DNA of 64,000 nt from Aminobacterium colombiense DSM 12261. Its GTDB lineage: Bacteria; Synergistota; Synergistia; Synergistales; Aminobacteriaceae. The position numbers were made by a program, and so were the translations under genes. Location: the NCBI RefSeq assembly GCF_000025885.1, contig NC_014011.1:434001-498000 (forward strand), written 5' to 3'. Below, one piece after another: positions 1 through 8,320 of this stretch; positions within the stretch are counted from its first letter, which is position 1, and every line of letters starts with the position of its first letter. The notes beneath the pieces were generated by a model. It did no database searches. It was not told the origin of the DNA and worked only from the letters and a program-made list of their open reading frames with translations.

Positions 1-430
1 CGCCTTTTTTCTTTTCCTCAGACAAGGCACGTGCAAAAAGAAACGATGTATAGATGTTATCTGCGGCATCAGTTCCAGATACTGTTATTGGCTGCATTGA
101 ACCTGTAAGGATCACCGGTTTTGTAAAACTTGGAAGCATAAATGAAAGGGCAGAAGATGTATAGGCCATAGTATCGGTGCCGTGAAGAATAATAAATCCG
201 TCATACTGCTTTTCCTGTTCGAGAAGGAACATAGCGATGCGTTTCCAGTCGAGAGGGGACATATTCGAGCTGTCCTTTGAAAGGAGGTCGTGAACATCTA
301 CCTTCCCAAATTCTTGTAGAGCAGGTATGTACCTTAACAGCTGATTTCCGGTCAAAACAGGCGCAAGTCCTTCTTCGCCCTGCTCTGAAGCGATGGTACC
401 ACCAGTTGAAATTACAAGAAAACGGTTCAA
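1..430 (-). CDS. L-asparaginase, N-terminal part (runs off the left edge)
   Basis: This is the first ~143 residues of a cytoplasmic-type L-asparaginase, which hydrolyses L-asparagine to aspartate and ammonia. The N-terminal STGGTIAS motif carries the first catalytic threonine. The second signature, ILHGTDTMAYTSSALSF, carries the second catalytic Thr-Asp pair, followed by KPVILTGSMQP. I chose the TTG at 430 because an AAAGGTG ribosome site lies about 9 bases upstream; an in-frame GTG at 439 is possible but sits almost on top of that site. The C-terminal half lies outside the window. The upstream MFS gene on the same strand ends 25 bases before this start, so the two may be cotranscribed. Confidence 0.9.
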   Translation of the reverse strand, partial: MNRFLVISTGGTIASEQGEEGLAPVLTGNQLLRYIPALQEFGKVDVHDLLSKDSSNMSPLDWKRIAMFLLEQEKQYDGFIILHGTDTMAYTSSALSFMLPSFTKPVILTGSMQPITVSGTDAADNIYTSFLFARALSEEKKKG

Positions 431-454
431 AACCAGCACCACCTTTCTCTGAAT

Positions 455-1741
455 TTATTGTAGGGAGTTTTGCTGTGATACATTTTTGATCCCCCGGTGG
501 ACGTCAACTTTTATAAGAAGTAGCCCTCCGACAATAAAAGTAGTTGCGACGACAGCTACACCCATACGGCTTGATCCTGTGATGTGTGTGATAAGGCCAA
601 AAATAGCTGGTCCTATAACCCCAGCGAACTTGCTTGAGATGTCATAGAAACCGAAAAACTCCGCGCTTCGAGATGGAGGAAGCAAGCTTGCGTACAGGCT
701 TCTGCTCATTGCTTGCGTTCCCCCTTGTACCGTTCCGACGGCAAAGGCTAGAATCCAGAAATGCCAGGCCTGGGATAAGAAGAAAGCTCCAAAAGAGATG
801 GCAGTATAACCGGCAAGTCCCATTAGAATTGTTTTTTTACTTCCGATTCGGGCCGCAAGCCGTCCAAAGAAAAGGGAGAATGGAACGCCAACAAATTGGG
901 TTAAAAGAAGGGCTCCTACTAGATGAGCCATTGATATGCCAACATTTGCCCCATATATAGCAGCCATTCTTATCATGGTCCCAACCCCGTCATTGTAGAA
1001 CCAGAAGGCAACGAGGAACCTGAATAAATCTTGGTACTGACGTATTTCAGAGAAGGTTTCCCGTAGTCGTAAAATAGCCTCTCCAGCAATACTTTTACGC
1101 CGTCTGACAAGAAGGGTCTTTGCAGGAGGCTCAGGTATAAAGATGAGGATGGGAAGAGAGAACGCTCCCCACCAGAGAGCTACAGATAGAAAAGACAGTC
1201 TTGGGCCGAGGGTTCCTGGGAGTAACCAGATCATCGCCAGGTTGATGGCAAGGAGCACCCCTCCACCTAGATATCCAAATGCATACCCTTGTGAAGAGAC
1301 CATGTCCACCTGATCAAGGGGGACAATGTGGGGCAGAAGAGAATCGTAAAAGATCATAGAGGCAGAGAATCCTATAGTTCCAAGGGCCATTAATACGAGG
1401 GCAGATTGCCAATGGCCGTAATCCACAAAAAAAAGACCGGCAGAAGCCAGGACACCCAAGAGAGTGAAGATGGTAAGCATCATTTTTTTCTTTCTGACCA
1501 TGTCGCCTATGGCGCCAAGAAAAGGAGCAGCCACAGCGCAGCAGAGAAGAGCAGATGCGGAAGTGTAGCCCCAAAAGGCAGTGGGAAGACTCCCTTTCAG
1601 AAAAGGAGCGGCTATTTCTCTGAAATAGACGGGGAGCACTGCTGCCATAATAGTTGTTGCAAAAGCTGAATTGCCTACATCGTACAGGCACCATGAGGCT
1701 ACTTTTCGATCTCTTGGGATGATCAGCCTGAATTTTTCCAC
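455..1741 (-). CDS. MFS transporter, UMF1/Atg22-like
   Basis: A 428-residue integral membrane protein with about 12 hydrophobic segments, of the major facilitator superfamily. The N-terminal ASWCLYDVGNSAFATT stretch is typical of the UMF1 (Atg22-like) group, members of which are linked to amino-acid or solute efflux in eukaryotic vacuoles; bacterial substrates are mostly unknown. Cytoplasmic loops after TM2 (GDMVRKKKMM) and in the second half (GRLAARIGSKKT) match the MFS motif-A positions. The start is taken at GTG 1741, preceded by AGAGGTGGG at good spacing, rather than at a more distant upstream start. The asparaginase follows closely on the same strand, so export or import of an amino acid is plausible but not shown. 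Confidence 0.8.
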   Translation of the reverse strand: MEKFRLIIPRDRKVASWCLYDVGNSAFATTIMAAVLPVYFREIAAPFLKGSLPTAFWGYTSASALLCCAVAAPFLGAIGDMVRKKKMMLTIFTLLGVLASAGLFFVDYGHWQSALVLMALGTIGFSASMIFYDSLLPHIVPLDQVDMVSSQGYAFGYLGGGVLLAINLAMIWLLPGTLGPRLSFLSVALWWGAFSLPILIFIPEPPAKTLLVRRRKSIAGEAILRLRETFSEIRQYQDLFRFLVAFWFYNDGVGTMIRMAAIYGANVGISMAHLVGALLLTQFVGVPFSLFFGRLAARIGSKKTILMGLAGYTAISFGAFFLSQAWHFWILAFAVGTVQGGTQAMSRSLYASLLPPSRSAEFFGFYDISSKFAGVIGPAIFGLITHITGSSRMGVAVVATTFIVGGLLLIKVDVHRGIKNVSQQNSLQ

Positions 1742-1869
1742 AATGTCCCACCTCTGATCGCAATATAACAATATAATTGATAGTACCATAGGGTAAGGTG
1801 GCAGTGGTGAGATCTATTGAATGATATAATGTCGATTAATTGAAAACTTAAAACATTATGGAGGCCATA

Positions 1870-2376
1870 ATGACATTCATTCGTCCCGATTGGGATTCAT
1901 ACTTTATGATGATAGCTGCGGTAGCGGCTACGAGGGGAACATGTTTGCGACGAAAAGTAGGCGCAGTCATAGTAAGAGACTTACAGATTATAAGTACGGG
2001 ATATAATGGAGCGCCCAAGGGCCTGCCCCATTGTTCTGAAGTTGGGTGTCTACGGGACAAGCTAGGCATTCCCTCAGGTGAACGGCATGAAATCTGCCGT
2101 GGGTCCCATGCGGAAATAAACGCAATCGCCCAGGCCGCGGCTGTAGGAACCCGCACAGAAGGAGCGGTGCTCTATTGTACCCATGAGCCATGTTCCTTCT
2201 GTACAAAAGCTATTATTAATGCAGGCATACGGCGGATAGTATTTGTTTATCCCTATCCTGATGCTCTGGCCTCAGAAATGCGCTCTCAGGCATCTTTAGA
2301 AGTATGTCAGCTTTCAGAAAAAGTGTTTCAGGAGATGGATCTGGCTCTCAAAGCCTTCTTACAACAAAGAGGCTAA
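1870..2376 (+). CDS. Deoxycytidylate deaminase family protein (ComEB/dCMP deaminase-like)
   Basis: A 168-residue zinc-dependent cytidine/dCMP deaminase. Zinc and catalytic residues are visible as the SHAEINAIAQAA motif (HAE: zinc ligand and proton-shuttling Glu) and the EPCSFCTKAIINAG motif (PCxxC: two Cys zinc ligands). The N-terminal RGTCLRRKVGAVIV segment and the GYNGAPKGLPHC loop are typical of dCMP deaminases, which supply dUMP for dTMP synthesis. I chose ATG 1870 because GGAGG lies 5 bases upstream; an in-frame ATG at 1858 overlaps that ribosome site. It is followed closely by an HD-domain gene on the same strand. Confidence 0.9.
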   Translation: MTFIRPDWDSYFMMIAAVAATRGTCLRRKVGAVIVRDLQIISTGYNGAPKGLPHCSEVGCLRDKLGIPSGERHEICRGSHAEINAIAQAAAVGTRTEGAVLYCTHEPCSFCTKAIINAGIRRIVFVYPYPDALASEMRSQASLEVCQLSEKVFQEMDLALKAFLQQRG

Positions 2377-2398
2377 AACGCTGAGGAGGGAAGGAAAT

Positions 2399-2974
2399 AT
2401 GAAGTTTACTCGGGAACAGGCATTGGCACATTTGAGAGAATACAACAAAGATGAATCCCATATTAAACATGCTTTGGCTGTAGAGGCTGCCATGAAGTAT
2501 TTTGCAAGACAGTCTCAAGAAGATGAAGAGAAATGGGGCATTGTTGGTCTTCTTCACGACATTGACTGGGAACACACAGAACAGGCCCCAGAGAAGCACA
2601 CCCATCTTGCTGCCTTGTGGCTTAAGGAAAAGGGATATGCTGATGATATCATTCGTGCCGTGCAGGCCCACGGATGGGGGTTGACGTCTGATGTGGAGCC
2701 CCACACCCTTATGGAAAAAACACTTTTTGCCGTAGATGAATTGACGGGGCTTATTATAGCGGCAGCCCTAGTCCGTCCATCAAAATCCCTTCAGGATTTG
2801 CAGGTAAAATCAGTAAAGAAGAAGTGGAAGGATAAGGCCTTTGCAAGAGGGGTGGATCGCGATGTCATTCAAAAAGGTGTTGATATGCTCGATATGAGTC
2901 TTGATGAAATGATCGATGGGGTTCTTGAGGCCCTTCGCCCAATAGAGGAGGAGTTGGGTCTCGGTATAGAATAG
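2399..2974 (+). CDS. HD-domain phosphohydrolase-like protein
   Basis: A 191-residue HD-superfamily protein. Metal ligands are seen as His in SHIKHALAVEAAM, the HD pair in VGLLHDIDWEHTE, and further His/Asp residues in VQAHGWG and FAVDELTGLI. This pattern is shared by small bacterial HDIG proteins that act on nucleotides or other phosphate esters; the substrate cannot be told from sequence. A GAGGAGGGAAGG ribosome site lies just upstream. It follows the dCMP deaminase by 22 bases and is probably cotranscribed with it, which weakly suggests a nucleotide-metabolism role. Confidence 0.8.
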   Translation: MKFTREQALAHLREYNKDESHIKHALAVEAAMKYFARQSQEDEEKWGIVGLLHDIDWEHTEQAPEKHTHLAALWLKEKGYADDIIRAVQAHGWGLTSDVEPHTLMEKTLFAVDELTGLIIAAALVRPSKSLQDLQVKSVKKKWKDKAFARGVDRDVIQKGVDMLDMSLDEMIDGVLEALRPIEEELGLGIE

Positions 2975-3002
2975 CGTAGTGAGAGTTCAGTCACTTCGCG
3001 GA

Positions 3003-3030
3003 TTGTCAAATAAGGTCGATTCGCTATGAT
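3003..3030 (+). promoter_or_regulatory. Putative sigma-70 promoter for the two-component operon
   Basis: TTGTCA (3003-3008) and TATGAT (3025-3030) are separated by 16 bases and lie just before the ribosome site of the response regulator gene. Each box differs from consensus by one base. Confidence 0.6.
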
Positions 3031-3065
3031 AGGAGCGATACAATTAAGACCTTGGAGGGAAAAGC

Positions 3066-3701
3066 ATGACGATACGTGTAGTATTGGCGGATGATCATCC
3101 CCTTACCAGAGCTGGTCTCTCAGCTTATCTTCAGCAAGAAAATTCCATAGAGCTTGTTGGTGAGGCAGAAGATGGCGAAAAGGCATGGGAGCTTATTGTT
3201 GATCTCAAACCTGATGTAGCTCTGCTTGATATTCGGATGCCCGGAGAAGACGGTGTTTCTATCGCCCGGCGTATAAAAGAAGAGAAACTTCCTGTAATTC
3301 CGGTGATGCTTACATCCTATGATGCTCACCAGTATGTTGTAGCGTCTCTTCGCGCGGGAGCTAGAGGCTTTATACTGAAAACGTCTACTCCCCAGGATCT
3401 GATTAGAGCTATCCAGACCGTAGTGCAAGGTGGGCTCTACCTTGATTCGGAAGTGGCAACAGTTGTAGGAGATCGGGAACTTGTGCCTGAATCTCTCTCT
3501 GCACGGGAAAGGGAGGTCCTTGTATTGGCATCAAAAGGACTTTCGAGCAAAGAGGTGGCAGCGGAACTTTTTATCAGCGAAAGAACGGTGCAAACCCATC
3601 TTGCTTCTATTTACGATAAACTGGGAGCAAGAAATAAAACGGAAGCCTTGCTTCTAGCGTTGAAGTATGGTGTGGTCACTCTTGAGGAATTACTGGAATG
3701 A
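3066..3701 (+). CDS. NarL/FixJ-family response regulator
   Basis: A 211-residue two-component response regulator. The receiver domain (residues ~1-120) shows the acidic pocket DD at 9-10, the phospho-acceptor Asp at ~55 (ALLDIRMPGEDG), the Thr of VMLTSYD and a conserved Lys in FILKTS. A LuxR-type helix-turn-helix (~145-205, LSAREREVLVLASKGLSSKEVA) binds DNA. The next gene is a histidine kinase whose ATG overlaps this stop (ATGA), so they form a cognate pair. The target genes and signal are unknown; the kinase-coupled downstream nuclease gene is part of the same operon. Confidence 0.93.
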   Translation: MTIRVVLADDHPLTRAGLSAYLQQENSIELVGEAEDGEKAWELIVDLKPDVALLDIRMPGEDGVSIARRIKEEKLPVIPVMLTSYDAHQYVVASLRAGARGFILKTSTPQDLIRAIQTVVQGGLYLDSEVATVVGDRELVPESLSAREREVLVLASKGLSSKEVAAELFISERTVQTHLASIYDKLGARNKTEALLLALKYGVVTLEELLE

Positions 3702-5110
3702 GGCGACACCTGCTATTAGTTCTTGTTTTAGCTGTAACACTCCCCACCATGGCAGTCCTTATCGTTTCAAGTTTTGCCATGATCCATCAGGAGTGGGCGA
3801 TGGAAGCTGTGACGCGATCATATGTGGAGGATCTGGCGGAAAATGTAGCATCATGGCTTAACCTGGATACGCCTATGTGGGGGGGCGACTCTTTTGCCTC
3901 TCTAATAAAAAAATTAAGGGTCTTTTCGTGGGGGCCGTCATTACCTGGATGGGTGGCAGTGGTGACTGCTGATGGAAAGATCCTTATGGCCTCTCCAGGT
4001 GTAAGCAACCTTGCGGCTATCTGGGATCCTCGCATCCCAATAGGGAAGGCCGTGGAAGTCAGAGATCGCAAGGGGGATAGGTACACCATAGCAGTCTACC
4101 CCCTGGATGGAGGCAATCATCTTGTTATTGCCGCGGTGGCATGGCGCCAGCTCATTGGCCCCATGCTCAGATTTGGCCATATCTGGCCTGTTCTGATAGT
4201 GCTGATGACTCTTACGAGCCTTATCGCCGTATGGGCAATGTGGCGTTGGCTCATTCTTCCTCTTAAAAAAATGGTGACGGAGGTTGATATCCTGGCCTGG
4301 GGTAAGGAATTGCCCGAGGCCGATGATCCCCAGGCAGTTTTTGAACTTGGTCGGCTTCGCAGGGCCCTTTACCGGTTGGCAAAAACAGCTATCGAGCGTG
4401 ACGATCTTCGAAACCGTTATGTCCACGATGTGGTGAGTGTGCAGGAAGAAGAGAAAAAACGGATTGCTCGAGACATCCACGATGGGCCGCTGCAGGATAT
4501 TACCGCCATGATTCAGCAGATGCGTCTTTTCAATATGAATCATCATTGCCCTCCTAAAGAGAGCAGGCATTTAAAATTGGCAGAAGAAGCGGCTCAGATA
4601 GCAGTGAGAGATCTACGAGAACTATGCGATGAGCTTTCTCCTCCATGGCTTGATCTTGGCCTTGAACATGCACTTACCGAGCTAGCTGATAGACTGGCAA
4701 GGCATAATGGTATAGAAATAACGGTAGAAGTGGAAGAGCAGCTTTTTATGCCTTCAGAAGTGGTCTTAGCTTTTTTTAGAATCTTTCAGGAGGCAGTTTC
4801 CAATGCGGTCCGTCATGGCAAAGCCACAGAAGTCCATGGGGATGTATCTCTTATAGATTCTTCTACGGTGTCGTTTGAAATACGAGATAATGGAAAAGGA
4901 TTCGAGCCTTACAAGAGCTACGAGGAACTTCGTATACAGGGTCATAGGGGGCTTGCCAACATTATGGAACGTCTCACCACCCTTCACGGGGAGTTTGAAG
5001 TCAAATCCGCCCCAGGAAAAGGTGCAGTACTACGATGTCTTGTCCCCATACCAAAAGATAATGAGGAAAACCAGGAAGGGAGGCAGCCCCGTTCAGGGCG
5101 CACTAAATGA
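3698..5110 (+). CDS. Sensor histidine kinase, NarX/DegS-type (HisKA_3)
   Basis: A 470-residue membrane histidine kinase, partner of the preceding response regulator. It has TM1 at ~5-27, an extracytoplasmic sensor of ~125 residues without a recognised fold, TM2 at ~155-178, a HAMP-like linker, then a HisKA_3 dimerisation helix. The phosphorylated His is at ~261 in ARDIHDGPLQDI. The HATPase domain shows the N box (EAVSNAVRHG, ~364-373) and G box (DNGKGFE). The start overlaps the regulator's stop and its own stop overlaps the next gene, so translation of all three is probably coupled. The sensed signal is unknown. Confidence 0.92.
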   Translation: MRRHLLLVLVLAVTLPTMAVLIVSSFAMIHQEWAMEAVTRSYVEDLAENVASWLNLDTPMWGGDSFASLIKKLRVFSWGPSLPGWVAVVTADGKILMASPGVSNLAAIWDPRIPIGKAVEVRDRKGDRYTIAVYPLDGGNHLVIAAVAWRQLIGPMLRFGHIWPVLIVLMTLTSLIAVWAMWRWLILPLKKMVTEVDILAWGKELPEADDPQAVFELGRLRRALYRLAKTAIERDDLRNRYVHDVVSVQEEEKKRIARDIHDGPLQDITAMIQQMRLFNMNHHCPPKESRHLKLAEEAAQIAVRDLRELCDELSPPWLDLGLEHALTELADRLARHNGIEITVEVEEQLFMPSEVVLAFFRIFQEAVSNAVRHGKATEVHGDVSLIDSSTVSFEIRDNGKGFEPYKSYEELRIQGHRGLANIMERLTTLHGEFEVKSAPGKGAVLRCLVPIPKDNEENQEGRQPRSGRTK

Positions 5111-6717
5111 GATTAAAAGTACTCGGAGCAGCAGGAGAAGTAACGGGTTCCAATTATCTGATCGAATGCGGCACAAGCCGCATCCTGGTTGATTGTGGCA
5201 TATATCAGGGGAAGGGGGACGACGAAAAGAATAGGGCGCAATTTGACTTTGTTCCATCGAGCCTTAATGCTGTGGTACTTACCCATGCTCACATGGATCA
5301 TTCGGGACGAGTTCCTCTCCTAGTACAACAGGGATTTAAAGGTAAGGTCTGGGCAACCCTTCCCACAGTAGAATTGGTTAATGTTCTCTGGCAGGACTCT
5401 GTCCGATTAATGAAAGAAGAAGCGGAATGGAAGACAAGAAAGAATGAAAGAAAAGGCTTGCCCCCGGTGGAACCCCTCTATAGGGAAGAAGATGCTCAAA
5501 AAGCAGCCCAGCTTCTTACCGCGGCAACCTATGACGATAAAATAGAGGTGGCGCCAGGTATTTCCGTGCGTTTTCGAGATGCAGGACACATTTTGGGAAG
5601 TGCTATTATAGAAATTTGGGCCCAGGAAGACGGTAAAGAAGTAAAAATAGTTTTCAGTGGAGATCTAGGTCCTCAGGAAACTGTTATGGAGCGCAATCCC
5701 GCTATTATTTCCAGGGCTGACTACGTGGTGATCGAGTCTACCTATGGAGACCGCCTTCATAAGTCAAACAAGGAAACTCGTGAAGAATTCAGACAAGTAA
5801 TAGCCCATGCTCTAAAATCCAGGGCTAAAGTTATGATCCCCACGTTTGTCGTTGACAGGGCACAACGTCTACTGTATGAACTGATGCTTTTACAGAAGGA
5901 CGGGATATTGAGAAACAACATTCCCATTTTCTTTGACTCTCCTATGGGTGTTAAAGCGACAGAAATTTATAACAAGCATCTCAGTCTGTTCTCCAGGGAA
6001 ATACAGCAGCATGTTAAAGAAGGGTACGATCCCTTTACGCCTGAACAGCTTCACTATGTAGAAAGTGTTGCTGATTCCCGCCGCATCAATGATATTAAGC
6101 ACGCTATCGTTATGGCGGGAAGCGGCATGTGCAACGGAGGACGTATTGTGCACCATCTGAAGCATGGAGTGTGGGATCCGAGCAACAGAATCATCTTTGT
6201 AGGATATCAGGCTAAAGGAACATTGGGACGCCGCATGGTGGATGGCGAGAAAACCCTTCGAATCGCGGGGGAAGAAGTTACAGTCAATGCCCAGCTTCAT
6301 ACTATTAATGGGTTTTCTGCCCACGGAGACAGAGACGACCTTTTAACCTGGGCGGACAACTTTGAAACAGACCCTGTCTTTTTTGTCACCCATGGCGAAC
6401 CTAAGTCATCTCAAGCCCTGGCTCTTGCTTTGCAGAAGAAAAACCATAGGGCCGTTGTACCTATTGCGGGGGAAGAGTTTGAACTGACTCCACAAAAAGA
6501 TATTACAACGTCGGTCATTGCTCCTGTCTATCTGGAGAAGAGAGGCTACGAAGAACTGAATACCCTACTCTCTAATATTTCAGGCCTGGCAGCCTCTATT
6601 CGTACCAAAACTGATAGTGTAGAGAATCCGGATCTTCTCGTTCCTCTTTTGGAGTCAACCATTATCCTATTGGAAACGGCGAGTCAGAAGGCCGGAGTTG
6701 TTGAAGAAAAAGAATGA
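5107..6717 (+). CDS. Beta-CASP metallo-beta-lactamase RNA-processing enzyme (CPSF/YSH1-like)
   Basis: A 536-residue MBL-fold protein with a beta-CASP insert and an RNA-specificity (RMMBL) tail. The zinc site HxHxDH is at residues ~60-65 (THAHMDHSGRVP), with DAGHILGSA, FSGDLG and STYGDRLH motifs following. The beta-CASP half has TFVVDRAQ, the GSGMCNGGRIVHHLK segment and the terminal NGFSAHGD and THGE histidines. Such proteins are endo- or exoribonucleases processing RNA 3' ends. The length fits the bacterial/archaeal CPSF-73-like group. The ATG overlaps the kinase stop (ATGA), an unusual coupling of a nuclease to a two-component system. Confidence 0.88.
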   Translation: MRLKVLGAAGEVTGSNYLIECGTSRILVDCGIYQGKGDDEKNRAQFDFVPSSLNAVVLTHAHMDHSGRVPLLVQQGFKGKVWATLPTVELVNVLWQDSVRLMKEEAEWKTRKNERKGLPPVEPLYREEDAQKAAQLLTAATYDDKIEVAPGISVRFRDAGHILGSAIIEIWAQEDGKEVKIVFSGDLGPQETVMERNPAIISRADYVVIESTYGDRLHKSNKETREEFRQVIAHALKSRAKVMIPTFVVDRAQRLLYELMLLQKDGILRNNIPIFFDSPMGVKATEIYNKHLSLFSREIQQHVKEGYDPFTPEQLHYVESVADSRRINDIKHAIVMAGSGMCNGGRIVHHLKHGVWDPSNRIIFVGYQAKGTLGRRMVDGEKTLRIAGEEVTVNAQLHTINGFSAHGDRDDLLTWADNFETDPVFFVTHGEPKSSQALALALQKKNHRAVVPIAGEEFELTPQKDITTSVIAPVYLEKRGYEELNTLLSNISGLAASIRTKTDSVENPDLLVPLLESTIILLETASQKAGVVEEKE

Positions 6718-6800
6718 TACTGTTTGTTCGTCTGGATTTTAGGGGCTTTTGAGCTTATGATACATCAGTAGTTTGATTTTTATCGCAGGGAGGGAATACG

Positions 6801-8282
6801 ATGCGGAAAGGGCTATTTTTCTGGGGAGGCTTTATACTATGCTTTGCAATCATCGGCCTCGCCATATTCTTTATGGGCAAACAGCCGGAACAGCGAGCTA
6901 TTACCGAGCCTATTCCAATTCCTGAACCATCAGCTCCATATGTCTACCTCGAAGGGAAAGGCGATGTTTTTGACTTTGACCTCCCGGAAGAGCTGGTTAA
7001 AGAAACAAGTCAGGCAAGGCCTTTTTTACTTGCTGTTCAGGGATTTTCTCCAGTCCTTTCCTATTCCCAGCAAGGCGCGAGTCTTATAACGTGGGAAAGC
7101 AACCAGCCCCATCTTTACGGATCGGCGCTTTTTAGCCTGGCTACAACGCAGAGTTTGGAAAAGGGGGAATTCCCCCAAGAATGGAAAGAGATTGAGGAGC
7201 AGATTTCAATAACTAAAGAGGAGGATGGTTCTGTTGTTTTGATGGGGAGCAGCGGAATGCCTCCACTTTATGTCCACATAGATGGCGGGCTCACCCTTTT
7301 ATCTACTTCCAGAGAAGGGTTGAATCTGATGAAAGACGTGCTGAACAATACGAAAGATAAACTTGACATGAGTTGGAAGGTTTCTGCTGACTGGGCTAGC
7401 CATTTTCGTTTCTATGACGGGGGCATATTTTCTCAGCTCCTATCCCTTGATGGTGTGGAAGTATCTCTTGTCCCCTTTACATTTGACGCGGCATGGAATG
7501 AAAATGAGGAAAAAGGCGAACTTCGATGGAAAACAACTGGCATAGAGGGAGTCATACCGGCACCTATACTGGAAAGGCTTTCTCCCATTCGGTGGGACAA
7601 TCGAATAGTTGTGCCAGAACCTCTAATGCTGGCAGGCGGTCTTAATGTTCCTGATGTGGCCCATATGGATATAGAACAGGATTTGACAGAAGAGATTCCA
7701 GAGGGATTTCCCTTTTCTTCTGAAGAAATTTTAGAATTGTTAAAAGGTCCGCTGTGTGTCACCGTTGGTGGAAGCAGTAAGTTTATTTTCTTTTCCTTGC
7801 CTGGTATCCTTCTTCAGTTGCCAGATAGGGGCGTCGCTGGCGTAAAGCTTGTAAATGAGTTCTGGTCGCAAGAGTGGCGAGTGCTTGTGCCATCCATTCA
7901 AGGTCTTGAAGGATTTCATGCGGGAGGAACTTCAGATGTCCCCCTTACCGTAGTAGGCGCAGCCAGAGAGGATCTGGCAATTTTTGGAGTTATGCAGAAA
8001 GACGAGATACAAGTTGAGAAAAAAATAAGTAGTACTGTGCCAGCCTTGAAAAATAACTCCGAAGCCTTTGCGTGGCTTTACGCTCATGGAGCTCGTCTTG
8101 CAGATGCTTTCGACGTGGTGGCCCGGGCGAGTGCCATGGCAAGCAAGCTTGGAAGTGATATTGGCGTAAATGTGGAGGAACTGGCCAGAGGCGCAGAAAA
8201 AATACGCAACATCGGTGAGATATCTTTAGTAATGCCCTCCATCAATGAAGGATACATTAGATGGACAGCACCGGAATTATAA
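6801..8282 (+). CDS. Membrane-anchored protein of unknown function
   Basis: A 493-residue protein that I do not recognise. It begins with a single strong hydrophobic helix (~residues 5-26, FFWGGFILCFAIIGLAIFF) and no cleavage site, then a proline-rich linker (IPIPEPSAPY). The remainder is soluble and probably extracytoplasmic, rich in beta-like alternation. No metal or catalytic motif stands out. A GGAGGGAATACG ribosome site precedes ATG 6801. It sits between the beta-CASP nuclease and tyrS on the same strand. The layout resembles bacterial extracytoplasmic proteins of the DUF3352 kind, but I cannot support that assignment. Confidence 0.7.
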   Translation: MRKGLFFWGGFILCFAIIGLAIFFMGKQPEQRAITEPIPIPEPSAPYVYLEGKGDVFDFDLPEELVKETSQARPFLLAVQGFSPVLSYSQQGASLITWESNQPHLYGSALFSLATTQSLEKGEFPQEWKEIEEQISITKEEDGSVVLMGSSGMPPLYVHIDGGLTLLSTSREGLNLMKDVLNNTKDKLDMSWKVSADWASHFRFYDGGIFSQLLSLDGVEVSLVPFTFDAAWNENEEKGELRWKTTGIEGVIPAPILERLSPIRWDNRIVVPEPLMLAGGLNVPDVAHMDIEQDLTEEIPEGFPFSSEEILELLKGPLCVTVGGSSKFIFFSLPGILLQLPDRGVAGVKLVNEFWSQEWRVLVPSIQGLEGFHAGGTSDVPLTVVGAAREDLAIFGVMQKDEIQVEKKISSTVPALKNNSEAFAWLYAHGARLADAFDVVARASAMASKLGSDIGVNVEELARGAEKIRNIGEISLVMPSINEGYIRWTAPEL

Positions 8283-8320
8283 AAACTACTTGATTATTTA
8301 TTATGGGAGGAAAAGTATCG

